Source: Aquanectria penicillioides (lineage: Eukaryota; Ascomycota; Sordariomycetes; Hypocreales; Nectriaceae). From it: a stretch of 64,000 nt of DNA. The notes under the pieces were generated by a model, which saw only the letters and a list, made by a program, of their open reading frames with translations, was not told the DNA's origin and searched no databases. Each line of letters opens with the position of its first letter. The first letter of the stretch is position 1. This document shows positions 1 through 10,170 of the stretch, piece after piece. Both the position numbers and the translations under genes were made by a program. Location: assembly GCA_003415625.1 (NCBI GenBank), contig PYIU01000011.1:1811001-1875000 (forward strand), read 5' to 3'.

Positions 1-908
1 CCAGCTGCCACTGTCACGAAAATTTCTTCATATCTAGACCGGAAATGATAGGATCTTAGATTCAATTGAATCGAATCTTCAAAGTGGCTCCGAAGTTGGA
101 TTTTCCAGGCTTTCGTTGACACCCACTTTGGAAATTTAACATTGCATGAGAATATCTCCTCATTCCATGATTTCTCAGGGCATGCCAGATCCTGTTCTTT
201 GAGAAGAATTTGAGGCCTAACTCCATCCGCTAGTTCGCACGGCGGCAAAGTTGAAAGAGTTGTGAAATTCTCGGTGCTTATTTGGGTGGTCTGCGCGCTG
301 TCGTTCATAGCTAACCTTCGGGTCTGTCCCGGGGTATCGAGTAACTGGTCTTGAACGAAGCGTCTCCGTATCTCATTTGATGATTCTCTGTGTTAAATTA
401 GTATGTTAATTCGAGGTTGAATATTATTTAGAGAATAATGAAAAAAAAAAAAAAAACTGTTCCCTTACGTCAAATACCATCTAGAGCAAAAATCCAACAT
501 TCTCAAGATCTCATCTAGGTCTGCATCCAGATGATCCAAGTCTTTCTTCAAAACCGATTTGACGACAGATATCTTTCGTCTTAAGTCTTTGTGGGTATGT
601 AATTTCTTGTTCAATCCATAAGCAACCTCTGATGTGGACTTGATCTTTTTATAACATCGGTCAATTTGTTCCATCAGTACCCTGTTATTTTGCAATAGCA
701 TGACGAACGCAGGATCGCTTGTCTCATGTTTCATATCCAGAAGCCTGGCCTGAATGATATTCAACCACTGTAAATGATCAATAATCTTTTGGGGAGCCTG
801 ATTAACTTGATCACAGAACCTTTTTGTCTCGGCGTGAATGTGGAAGAGCCGCGCAGCAAACTCCGCCAGAGCAAGCGCATTTACTACGACTCCAAGAATT
901 TCCGCCAT
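1..908 (-). CDS. NLR-like/ankyrin-type protein, N-terminal part (runs off left edge)
   Basis: Exon 1 (908-469) encodes a helical domain starting MAEILGVVVNALALAEF, typical of the SesA/NACHT-N-like N-terminal domains of fungal STAND and ankyrin proteins. The frame closes just past a GTAAGG donor at 468. Removing 388-468 (acceptor AACACAG, upstream ACTAAT branch site) restores an open frame that continues to base 1 with no stop. The second exon ends with a W-rich stretch (KFPKWVSTKAWKIQL, then NLRSYHFRSR). From memory this resembles the conserved linker just before ankyrin repeats in a large fungal family, so repeats are expected beyond the left edge. Family members are thought to act in cytoplasmic non-self or stress sensing. 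The exon structure is directly supported by the frame; the ankyrin part is inference. Confidence 0.7.
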
Positions 909-2444
909 TTAGAAAGATTTTCAACTTAAACGAGAAAAATAGGGTAAACTTGTAAAGGTAGAGCATCAGTGCCGCTAGGTTCGGATCAGAACCCTTATTA
1001 ATATTCCAGCGCGGTCCGGTCCTAGACATCGGCGCTTCATGCTGCCGCGCATTGGTGGACTTTTTGGTCATTGGAATTTATCAAGCCACGTTGGTTATTT
1101 CAAGACCAACAAGAAAGTGACGCCACCTTGAATGCACAGCCTTGAAATTGCACTCCTCTCTAGCCGCCTAATGGCACCCAACGTGTTTCAGTCCATGAGA
1201 CATATCGATAGATGGAGACTTCGTTGGGAAAGACACCACAGAAACTCGTGAAAATGCGTCTAGAAGGACTAAGCACTTCCGAGGGGTGGCTGAAGTATGC
1301 AAGTATCACGCAGGAGGTCGCCGTTTTAAGCCTTGACGAGCCGTTCAACAGGGCAACTAAGCCTAAGAATGGCGCAGTCGGAATGCCGTTTCAGACGACG
1401 GAGAATGAAACAATAGTCTGCAAGGAGAACTGTGAGAAGTATGATAAGTTGCGAGTTGGGCCATTATGGTGACGCCAATCATTTATTTATCAGCTTCTTT
1501 TCGCTCTCCAAGAGATTAGCAGCTGTTCAACGTGGTGTAAGCAGCCTTCAAGTGGTGATGAACGCTCGGGCTCAGGGCTCAATTCACCATATGACATTTT
1601 GACATCTTCGTGGAGATCGTTTGGTTCTGTGGGCCTTGATTCTAATGCTGGGGTACATTGGAATCTACTCCCGAACGGCCTTGTCGGGCTGAGCGATTCG
1701 CCGATCTCCTTACCCTGGGCCCTGAGAGCGTGAGATCAACTCCCCTGGTAACTCGAATTGTGAAATACTATTGGCTCCCAAAACTCCGTGCTAAATATCC
1801 GCTCGGTCGTTGAGCTTGTCTCGTCCACTCAGCGGACAGCTCGTAACGTACGACGCATCACTGCGAGCCACGCGTCTCACCTGCAGTGTAGCGAGATCCC
1901 CGCTGCCTCATCGGCCAGATGCCAATGGATCCTGGCATCATCCAGCCTCTTCCGCTTCTAGTTATGCACGCCGTCAGCAGGAACAGGTTTCCCTCAGTTG
2001 CCCGTCTGAATGCGGCACACCCACCAAAAATGCTGCGTCTTAGTGCTGACACCACCGGCATCCTGGTGGCTACTTCGCACGCTGTGCCGTTTCACTGATG
2101 ATACAATCACCAATCGACGCCGATCGGGGCTGAACTCCAAAGGCACGAACCGGTCCGATGTAACCGTCCTAGCCCGGTCGGTTTAGCCTTCGCCGTCCCC
2201 GATGCCACTATATCCTACATCGATACCTGGGCGTTATTCATTGCTTACTGAAGTTCCATTTTCGTAGATATGCACCAACTCCATTGAGCATGGAACGTGC
2301 TGCTTGCTGCAAAATCGTCCAAAACTATAAACTAGGCTCCAACCCCGCGACTATGGTGGGCATTTTGCTAGATCAACTAGATAATTGAGCTCAGCTAAAC
2401 TTTCTCTCTTTTCTCACGCGCTAATTGCAGTTTTTCTTTTCAAA
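909..2444. other. Intergenic, no supported gene
   Basis: A plus-strand open frame of 86 codons lies at 1212-1472 (starts METSLGKTPQK). It has no recognisable domain, signal peptide or splice context, and I do not call it a gene. The last ~100 bases before 2445 are pyrimidine-rich (TTTCTCTCTTTTCTCACG), as is common just upstream of fungal start codons. Confidence 0.4.
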
Positions 2445-3924
2445 ATGGCCTCTCAAGAACCTACCCTGGGTAGTCTCGCAGAATCCGTCTCCCAGATTGC
2501 AAAGTCTGTCGAGAAATATCTGCAAGACAATGGCCACGCTGCGCCCTCATTCCAAGAGGGAGGCCTGGAGCATTATCCCCAGGATCCCCAGTTGGCCTTT
2601 CTCCGGTTTGAGCTGATGCAGGCGATTTCAGACTTGAATCACTTGACCCTCGGGCCTGCCGACTTTGGGTTTATGCAGACCATACTTGTGAGTGGCTCTT
2701 ACTGTCTTACATACCAGACGAGCCCTAGCTGATGCTGGAGAACGAAAGTGGAACCACGATGCAATGATTCTTGACATCTTGAATCAGTTTGACTTCTTCA
2801 ACGTGGTTCCGGTCGGGGGTTCCGCAACCTACAGTGAAATTTCTGAAAAAACGAAGCTTCCTGAAGTCATAGTACGCCGAATCCTCAGGCATGCCAAGAC
2901 CATGAGACTGTTTGATGAAAGGCCGCCCACTTCAGGTAACATCTTCCACACATCCTCTACAGCATACATATCCAAGAATCCTATGCTGGGAAGCTTCATG
3001 GCGCACAACTTGGAAGAGGTCCGTCCTGCCAGTGCTTATGTGGCCCAATCCCTCAAAAAGTACAGCGTTGGAAAGGAAAAACCAAGTGAGAGCATTCTCG
3101 AGTCCGGCTTTGCTCTTGCAGATATCGACCACGTTGGCCGTCCTCTTTCGTATTGGGATTGGCTTGAAAATACGCCGGAAGGAAAGCCGCAAGGCTACCG
3201 TACCACCAGATTTGCCGAGGCAATGCAGCTTGCTTCGGGGGCTTCTTCTATCAAAATCGAGGACCTTCTAAAAGCATATGATTGGGGTGGGCTTGGTGAG
3301 GTGACGGTTGTTGATGTGAGCGACGCTTCCTTCTCTCACTTGATCCCTACTTCGTACTATTTTCCATTAGCACTAGTACTAACGATACTTTTCCAGGTCG
3401 GAGGCTCAGCTGGCCATGACGCTGTGTTCCTCGCCAACAATTTCGCAGGCATCAAGGCCATTGTTCAGGATCTGCCAAAGAATGAGGTCAAGTTCCAAAC
3501 CACTGTGCCGGAAGAGCTCAAGTCGCGTGTTTCCTTCCAAACCCACGACTTCTTCACCCCCCAGCCCGTAAGCGCCGACGTGTACTTTATGAAGTCCATT
3601 CTTCATGATTGGCCGAACAAGGACTGCTGCTCGATCTTGCGCAACTTGATCCCCAGCCTTAAGCCTTGTGCCCGCATCTTACTATGCGAGAACGTGGCCC
3701 CCCCAGTGTTCGATGTGGAGGGAAACCGTCTGCTACCACCAACTTTGGATCGGATGATGTCATGCGGTGACTTGCAAATGCTGGCCATGTTCAACAATCG
3801 GGAACGTTCACTAGAACAGTGGACTGCCTTGTTCAAGGAGGCCGACGAACGATTGGAGGTGGCTTCGGTGTTTGGCCTCCCTGGCGCGTTTCAGAGTATT
3901 ATTGAGCTTCGGCTGGAGGCATAA
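2445..3924 (+). CDS. SAM-dependent O-methyltransferase (family 2, fungal secondary-metabolism type)
   Basis: Three exons: 2445-2687, 2749-3315 and 3397-3924, giving 444 residues. Intron 1 has a GTGAGT donor and its acceptor at 2748 gives the continuation FMQTIL/WNHDAMILDILNQFDFF. Intron 2 (GTGAGC donor, ACTAAC branch site) lies inside the SAM-binding glycine loop and splicing it produces VVDVGGSAGHDAVFLA (about residues 268-283). The catalytic region is FMKSILHDWPNKD with His340 as general base. An N-terminal winged-helix dimerisation region precedes the SAM fold. The fold and length match fungal O-methyltransferases of the sterigmatocystin/aflatoxin OMT type, which methylate hydroxyls on polyketides or other aromatics. 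No PKS, NRPS or terpene cyclase lies nearby, so the substrate is unknown. The start at 2445 was preferred over an upstream non-ATG extension. Confidence 0.9.
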
Positions 3925-4888
3925 CTTAGTGCTGTCCGCGCTATGGCACAATCGTAACTAATAAGCGAAAGCGACAGTTTATGTGCAACGTCAGCCACTG
4001 ACGTCAGCTGCGTCTCGAGATCAACAATCAAACGACGGAGTAACAATTACCGACCGAGGGCATAATACCAATGAAGGGGGAACCGGATTTTATATTTACC
4101 AGTATATTCCAATACATAGCCAGCTGCTTTAAATAACTCAACTTCCATTGTGATCGAAATCCCATTCCCGTGACAGGACTATTCTGAACCCGTGCACTGT
4201 GGAGAGTCCTACCCTAGACGGTGCAATCAACTGATGTCGGTGTGCCTTGGGACAGATAAAGAGGAAGTTTTAACATAAGACAATGTTGCGCCTTCACAAC
4301 TTTGTATCGGGATTATACATAACATTTTAATGGAGAACCATTGGGTTCCTTGGTGGAGACGTGTTAACTTCGTGGCTGAATTCAAGGTCAAACAGGTTAT
4401 TTTCTTTGTCCTCACCTTAGTGCGTTTGCTGTTAGATTCCATGTGATTAAGTTGGCTTGATCGTATTGCGTATGCTTGTGGAGTCGTACCACATTTATGT
4501 ATCACCCTTATTTATAAAAATTCCTCACCTTTCAATGAGGTCTTGCATATTCTATCCCGCCCTAAAGCCGGCCACGTGAGTTTCCAGTACTGAGCTTCCT
4601 GTCTTATCAGCTTGTGAAAATATAGCTAGGTATGTATATGGGCTTAGTCATAAAGCCTGGTATGGTGCGTCTCTTCGTTCGAGTTAGGTGATTATAGTAC
4701 AAACAAAAAACAAGCTGTTGAGAGTCACGTTGTAAGCCATGAGGGTTTGAGTTTCGTGACGGGCTAGCCAGAGAGAGTCTTCTTCGGGTATCACGTGATG
4801 GTGCCAGGATATGAGTAGAGTTGAGCGGGCCAAGTATTAATCCGAACCCCTTCAAGTCCATCCCAATCTGCTTTGTCATCACCACGAC

Positions 4889-4914
4889 CGAAAACGCGAA
4901 AACGCGAAAACGCG
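4889..4914. repeat. Short tandem repeat, unit GAAAACGC, three copies
   Basis: Three consecutive 8-bp units followed by CGCGCC. Each unit contains ACGCG, the core of the fungal MCB-type cell-cycle element, but there is no convincing gene just downstream, so a regulatory role is not supported. Confidence 0.6.
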
Positions 4915-5156
4915 CGCCAGGGATTCAAGATCTGTCGCGATAGATATGCGCCACCTGTATACAAGATCTCAACGTGGCCATGACTCACACGGTCGAAACT
5001 AGGGTAAAAACACATAGGAATACAAACAAAGCCGCGAGAGTCAATATAGATGATCCTCGGTTACCTGCATCACGGCCGATGGCAAGCACCACTCCGTCGA
5101 CGGCCCATTTTCGCTGTCATAGTTGCTGGGGCTACGATGAAACTGTTGCACCATTG

Positions 5157-5233
5157 ATGGAGGTGATGGACATAGATGGAGATGATGGACATAGATGGAG
5201 GTGATGGACATAGATGGAGGTGATGGACATAGG
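5157..5233. repeat. Minisatellite, about four copies of a 19-bp unit
   Basis: The unit GATGGAGGTGATGGACATA repeats head to tail with single-base variants (one copy has GAGATGATGG) and a degenerate last copy. The 19-bp period is not a multiple of three, so this is unlikely to be a coding repeat. Confidence 0.8.
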
Positions 5234-5323
5234 TAGATGGATGCTAGGGTGAAGGGCTCCAGGGCTACTACAAATGAGGAAGAAATTGACTGTTGGGCAC
5301 TGGGGGGTGAATGTTGCGCATAC

Positions 5324-5640
5324 TAAGGGGGATCTCTAAACCGACCCCTCCCCCGTGATTCTCAGTCACGGGGCCATTGAGTTGGAAAAGGGACGTTGAT
5401 TTGGAAAAAAAAAAGTGACCTAGGACCGCACCTATAGCATACTGCATTCAAAGTACACTTCTTGCTGAATAAGCACATGAGGAAATTTAAGAATTATATA
5501 TGATAAGATACCTATCTATTGTGCAAATTCAGGTGGGATAATATGTTACTTTTTTTTTTTCAAATCAATGTCCCTTTTCCAACTCAATGGCCCCGTGACT
5601 GAGAATCACGGGGGAGGGGTCGGTTTAGAGATCCCCCCTA
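5324..5640. mobile_element. MITE (Tc1/mariner-like, TA target site), about 313 bp
   Basis: Bases 5324-5414 and 5550-5640 are inverted repeats of about 91 bp with only about three mismatches. Each starts TA(A/G)GGGGGATCTCTAAACC and ends in a run of A (or T on the other arm). TA dinucleotides flank both outer ends, as in Tc1/mariner target duplications. The interior of about 135 bp has no coding potential. Each arm also contains its own palindrome, CCCCGTGA then TTCTCAG then TCACGGGG, so the element can fold as nested hairpins. The near-identity of the arms suggests a fairly recent insertion. It is non-autonomous; no transposase is seen in the window. Confidence 0.88.
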
Positions 5641-6233
5641 GTACGCACGGCCTCTTTCTTTGCCGGTCCATTTTTCAAGGACCGACAAACACACACTTGG
5701 TTCGCTTGTCCTTGTGAGTCACTGATGCATTGACATTTGCTTCATCTAATGGGTGGACTGACATGGCGTACAGGCCATTGAATATGCCCGCGTTACGCGC
5801 ACTTCTCGGCTAGTGTCAAACTGGGGGGAGAGAGTTATACCGGTAGATCGAAGTACCTAGGTATGTCTAATGACTAGGTCGCGTGTCGACCAGAACATCA
5901 ATGGTCTAGGTAATGTGATCATGGCCTTTTACAATTCTAGCCGCAAAACACTACAACTTCCCCTTTCAACCTCACCACGCGAATCCCCTCACAGGCAGAG
6001 CTTGAGGCACGAAATGCGACGACGATCTCCTTTCCGTCTCCGGTGCCGTTACCAGCGAGATCGAATTTACATACATCTCGGGGGAGGGCAGACCCAAGCG
6101 AGGACAAGGCCGGGGAGGCCATGGAGGAACAACAGCTTCAAAGAACTCAGATATCATCAACACCAAAGGTACAAGAGTCACCTAAAGCTATTTACTAAAG
6201 AGCAAAACTAGATTATTAGTTGGCCCAGGTTAA

Positions 6234-6452
6234 AGAGTTCATTTTAATAAACATGTATTATTTGAATGGATTGAATGCTTAAGATGTGCCAGACTTTTTG
6301 TGTGGTCGTATGAGCTGATAACTGGGACTTTTGCTCTATATAGAAAAGGTATCGAAGGAGGAGAAAAAGTGCGTTTAGCTAGAATGTGGGAGGAATTGAG
6401 AGCTGCACGTGATCTTATCAATAGAGATATCAAAGAATGCTATTCCGGATAA
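6234..6452 (+). other. Orphan open frame, possible terminal exon or gene relic
   Basis: A 72-codon open frame without an ATG, ending in TAA at 6450-6452. Its translation looks protein-like, for example FVWSYELITGTFALYRKG and VRLARMWEELRAARDLI, with amphipathic helix character at the end. I could not find a matching upstream exon and do not recognise the family. It could be the last exon of a decayed gene or chance. Confidence 0.25.
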
Positions 6453-7284
6453 CACAACTCATTTACAATAATGCCTTCTTCTGGTTTTTATTGGCTACAA
6501 TATTATTGGGCCTGGCGTCGAGAAGCGATGGGTGTTTAAACCTATCAAGGCTCTAAAATTATCGCCGACTGCAGATGGGCGATACGCAATGTTTGTTCGA
6601 TCCTTCGGCTAATCTGTTGGTTGACAAGTTCGAATCCAAGACTCCACCGTGTGGGTCTCAAAATGAGTATACAGTACATGCGTGTGTGTGTGGACCATTG
6701 CCGACCCTCAAGCGCGGATGTCTCTTTGACAGCACCGTACCTTGGCATTCTTTAGTGCTAATGGAATTGTATTATCTAGGATAAAGGTAGGTTCGGTACA
6801 TAATTCTGCGTTTGCATATTTGACTGCTGGAAGTGGTATCTCTGGCGACAATACTGGCTGTCAATTCTCACAATTTAGGTCAGAGCTAGGGATGGTGCCT
6901 TGCACATGTGAGGACGACGATGAATTGTTTGTTCTCTCTCAGTAGATATCATCAATGGAAATGTTATATGACAAAGTGATTATGTAAAAGTTTGCAATTG
7001 GAGTCGATTACGTGCCAACCTAACCATCTAACAGACTGTAACCGAAGACACCCGTGGAGCATCAAACAAGCCTCGAGGTCGAGATCTAACGATATAACAT
7101 AGCACTAGGTTTTCAGGACAAACATCATTGAGGGTCAAACAAACAACAAAATGACGTAACTTGGCAGTGACCTAACAAAATCATAACCGTGCTAACTTTG
7201 TTCTGGTTAGGCCAAAGACGGCCTGGTCAAATATGACCATGTAAATGAATTGACTGCACGGTCTGGAATGGCCAGATTGAAGAA

Positions 7285-7292
7285 TATAAAAT
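7285..7292 (+). promoter_or_regulatory. TATA box candidate for the 7422 gene
   Basis: TATAAAAT lies 130 bp upstream of the ATG at 7422, a usual distance for a filamentous fungal core promoter. Confidence 0.4.
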
Positions 7293-7421
7293 CGATTCAT
7301 TGTCTGGATGTTCACAGTTTTTGAAACAAGAATTTAATCATTGTCTTTGACCACAGGGTTTCAGGCTCTAAAGAGAATCCTATCTTACACTCAGATCCAC
7401 ACAACTCAACCAACTTTGACC

Positions 7422-7864
7422 ATGACTTATCAAGTATACCTCGGCACCTATGCTAAGACCTTCCCTGGTGCTCTCAGGGCGGCAAGTGTGTTTGGAAAAT
7501 ATTTAGCTGCAGTATGGTTTATACCAATCCCTGGAACATATGGGTTACATGCTAATGAGAATAGAACCAGTGCTCTGAGCCGCAGTATTGGATTTGCGTA
7601 AGTTTGTCCTTGCCTTGTTACCTTCCCTTTCACCTCCTCCTGCGGCAAGTTGAGTTTTTGAAAAATTAAACATTTTATAGTGCAAGTGTACAACAGCTAT
7701 GTATTTGCATATTCCGACCTGTGTCAATTGCACGCACGTTAAATGCAACGATTGCCGCCCTGGTTTCTGAGCCAAAAGCGCTTCCATATTTTAGTACAGA
7801 GAAAGCTTACTGGGCATTCATGAATCTTGAGGTTTCCCAGTTTCCCTTCTCAGGTGCTGAATAG
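7422..7864 (+). CDS. Small spliced hypothetical protein (119 aa)
   Basis: Exon 1 is 7422-7597 and exon 2 is 7681-7864. The 83-bp intron has a GTAAGT donor and a TTTTATAG acceptor, and splicing joins SRSIGFA to ASVQQLCICIF in frame and leaves an open frame to TAG at 7862-7864. The product is alanine- and aromatic-rich (for example FGKYLAAVWFIPIPGTYG) with two moderately hydrophobic stretches but no clear signal peptide or known domain. A TATA-like box lies upstream. The intron signals and uninterrupted second exon argue for a real or recently live gene; function is unknown. Confidence 0.45.
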
Positions 7865-8340
7865 GCGCTCATGTATCACTGGGAGGCCCAATGTTTAACA
7901 GGCGTGTTCTCTTGAAATGTATAAATCATCTCAACTCTATAGACCATCTCAACTCTTAAATAGATACGCGACATCCTCTTCTACCATTCGTTGACCTTGC
8001 CCATGAATGAATAGTGTACGTCTTCACACAGAATATTATTGACTGTGATTGTATCTTCTTTCCATGAATGGCCATCTTTTTTTTGGCTTGGGTTTGCGAA
8101 CGGCTCCATTAGGTCCAGACCCCGCTGTCGGGAGACAAGGACATTTATTAACGGAAAGTTAGGGGGGAAGGGCATGAAGCATTAATTGTTACTTGACGAG
8201 CATATCGACAAAAAAAAAAGATTTAGCTGCAGCTTCGCTGCCTGGAGGTGTCAAATTATTTTGCACATACGTACTCAAGAAGGTGACATAAACGCTGGCA
8301 ATGTGGGCATCAGTGTACCTACCCCTGTGTTTGTCTCGGA

Positions 8341-8630
8341 GATGGAAGCGACTCGAATCGCATCGACCGAGTGGACCATGGGTGGAACCTGGACATGTTT
8401 GCACTTCGGCAAATGCTTTTCCCTGACCCCGCTATTCACGGCGGTAGTATTAATATCAAGGCCATGGTACGTTCCAAGATAACAACATAACAAAGGATGA
8501 CATGATGAGCGCCCTGCAGTTCGTGTTGGGAGTGTTTGGTGGAATGTGTGTTTTGCTTGCATGGTCTAAGCTGTCTGCATATCCTAACTATATTGGGGAC
8601 CTAGATCAACGCTTTGGAACCTTCGAGTAA
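8341..8630 (+). pseudogene. Coding relic or 3' end of an unrecognised gene
   Basis: The frame at 8341-8466 reads like protein (RVDHGWNLDMFALRQMLF and AIHGGSINIKAM). It joins across a 53-bp GTACGT...CTGCAG intron (8467-8519) to a hydrophobic segment FVLGVFGGMCVLLAWSKL and then stops at 8628-8630. I cannot find a start codon or a convincing upstream exon. It may be the C-terminus of a decayed membrane protein, possibly related to the neighbouring 7422-7864 gene. Confidence 0.3.
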
Positions 8631-10170
8631 TGTCCCTATTTGTAGCCTGAGGCTATGAGTGAGTCCCGCGTAGTTGTTGACTGGCTATGCCCTGTGCTGT
8701 GCTGTGCTGTGCCTTGATGGTTGGCCAGTCAACTTGCAATCTTGACTCAAGGGCCTGGATGGGTTCAAATAGTTACCGCGTGCACACTCCCCTCTGTCAA
8801 GCACTATAACCTCGTCTGTTGTTGACACGGTCGGATGACTATTGTGCACCTAGGTGGTCGAGAGCTCCGACGTCGCCCCTTTCTTCTTGACGTCGACAAA
8901 AACCTTGCCGCCACTTCTGCAGATTTCTGGAAGCGAAATGAGAAACGGAGTGTGTGCTCATCCTGCACCGAACTTCCCTGTGATAATTGTTCTAATGAAA
9001 TAGCTAAGCTACTAGCTTAAGCTGGATCGAGAATTCCCCGATTCCCCTATGAGTAAATTCTCCGCGCAAGGTCAGTGCTGAGGGGCTGGGATTTCATCCA
9101 CTGCGGTCTGTGTGTTTTTTCTTTTTTTTCTTCTCGCAGCGTCGCACTGAGAGGTTTGATACTGAGACATGGTTTGACAATACGTGTATTGGAATTGTGA
9201 GAGCAGATTTTTTCATTCATGGGAGAAAACAAACATTAGGTAAAATGAAGAGGTAACAAAAAAAGAAAAGAAGAGGAGAAAATGACTCACATTTCGGATT
9301 GAATGTTGCTGGTCAATTATATACGACAACTAGCTAACTTGGTAGTTAATACTGATTGTTCTGCCCCTACTCCGTACTGTCACTTCATTAGCTTCATCGG
9401 CCGCCAAGTCTCGTCGGGCAAATGCCCACATTCCTTATGCTTGGCATTCGTCCAGTCCCTCGTCTGCCTAGTATTAATAGCAGTAACAGGGTTTCGGCAT
9501 ATAAATTTTGACATTTCCTCGGCATTTCCATTACCATATGGCATCACCACGACTTGCGGTGATCAAACGCGCCCACATGTTTGACATTTTCCCTCTCCCA
9601 CTTCCCGTCTTCCGCGAGCGCTACGGGGCTTGTGCAATTGGCCTGCAAAATGCCCAATTGGGTTTGAAGACTGTCTCGACCACTGTCTCAAAATACGCGT
9701 TCTGACTTTGCCAAGCATCGCTACAAGACCGATCCCACATCGCAGAGTCGCATCGAGGAGCTAGACAGGTTTTGGCATGTTTCAGAGGGCGCCTACGTTT
9801 TAAGCTTAATCCAATTGGTGCACCATCTCACAACTCAAACAGGGCCCAGATGGCAGTTTCACATGCCCAGACTCGGTTGACATGCTGGTCACACGAAATT
9901 TGCACCAAACCCCAACCCCAACGAGATGACGAATTAGCCCCTTATCGCCGAGTTGTTTCTCTGTGCAAGGCGGCACTTTATATAATTCTTATCATGCAAA
10001 AGTTCCCTCGAGCTTCTTTCACTGCCCTCTGTGACTAGACGACAGTCGATCATCCTGCCTTATCGCCCTGGTGGCATACCAGATTCTCAGCCCTGGCGGC
10101 CCTTTTCGTCATTCATTTTCCTTAATACACCATTACTTTCCTTCTTTGTTTATGAGTTGAAATTAAAAAT
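8631..10170. other. Intergenic, upstream region of the heme-reductase fusion gene
   Basis: About 1.5 kb with no supported gene. It contains a short CTGTG-type repeat near 8695-8712 and several polypyrimidine tracts near 9115-9130 and 10110-10145. This is presumably the promoter of the gene starting at 10171. Confidence 0.5.

Larger units (their letters stand above)
3925..7421. other. Gene-poor interval with repeats and one orphan open frame
   Basis: About 3.5 kb with no gene I can support. It holds an 8-bp tandem repeat (4889-4914), a 19-bp-period minisatellite (5157-5233), a MITE (5324-5640) and an orphan open frame (6234-6452), all listed separately. Short open frames at 6575-6784 and 6742-6945 overlap in different phases and have no recognisable domain. 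Confidence 0.5.

Noticed and set aside
2688..2717. 30-bp intron in the O-methyltransferase gene ending at CATACCAG
   Set aside because: Too short for a fungal intron and it leads to a stop; the acceptor at 2748 gives a 61-bp intron and correct protein continuity.
8695..8712. CTGTG pentanucleotide repeat
   Set aside because: Only three to four copies; too short to be meaningful.
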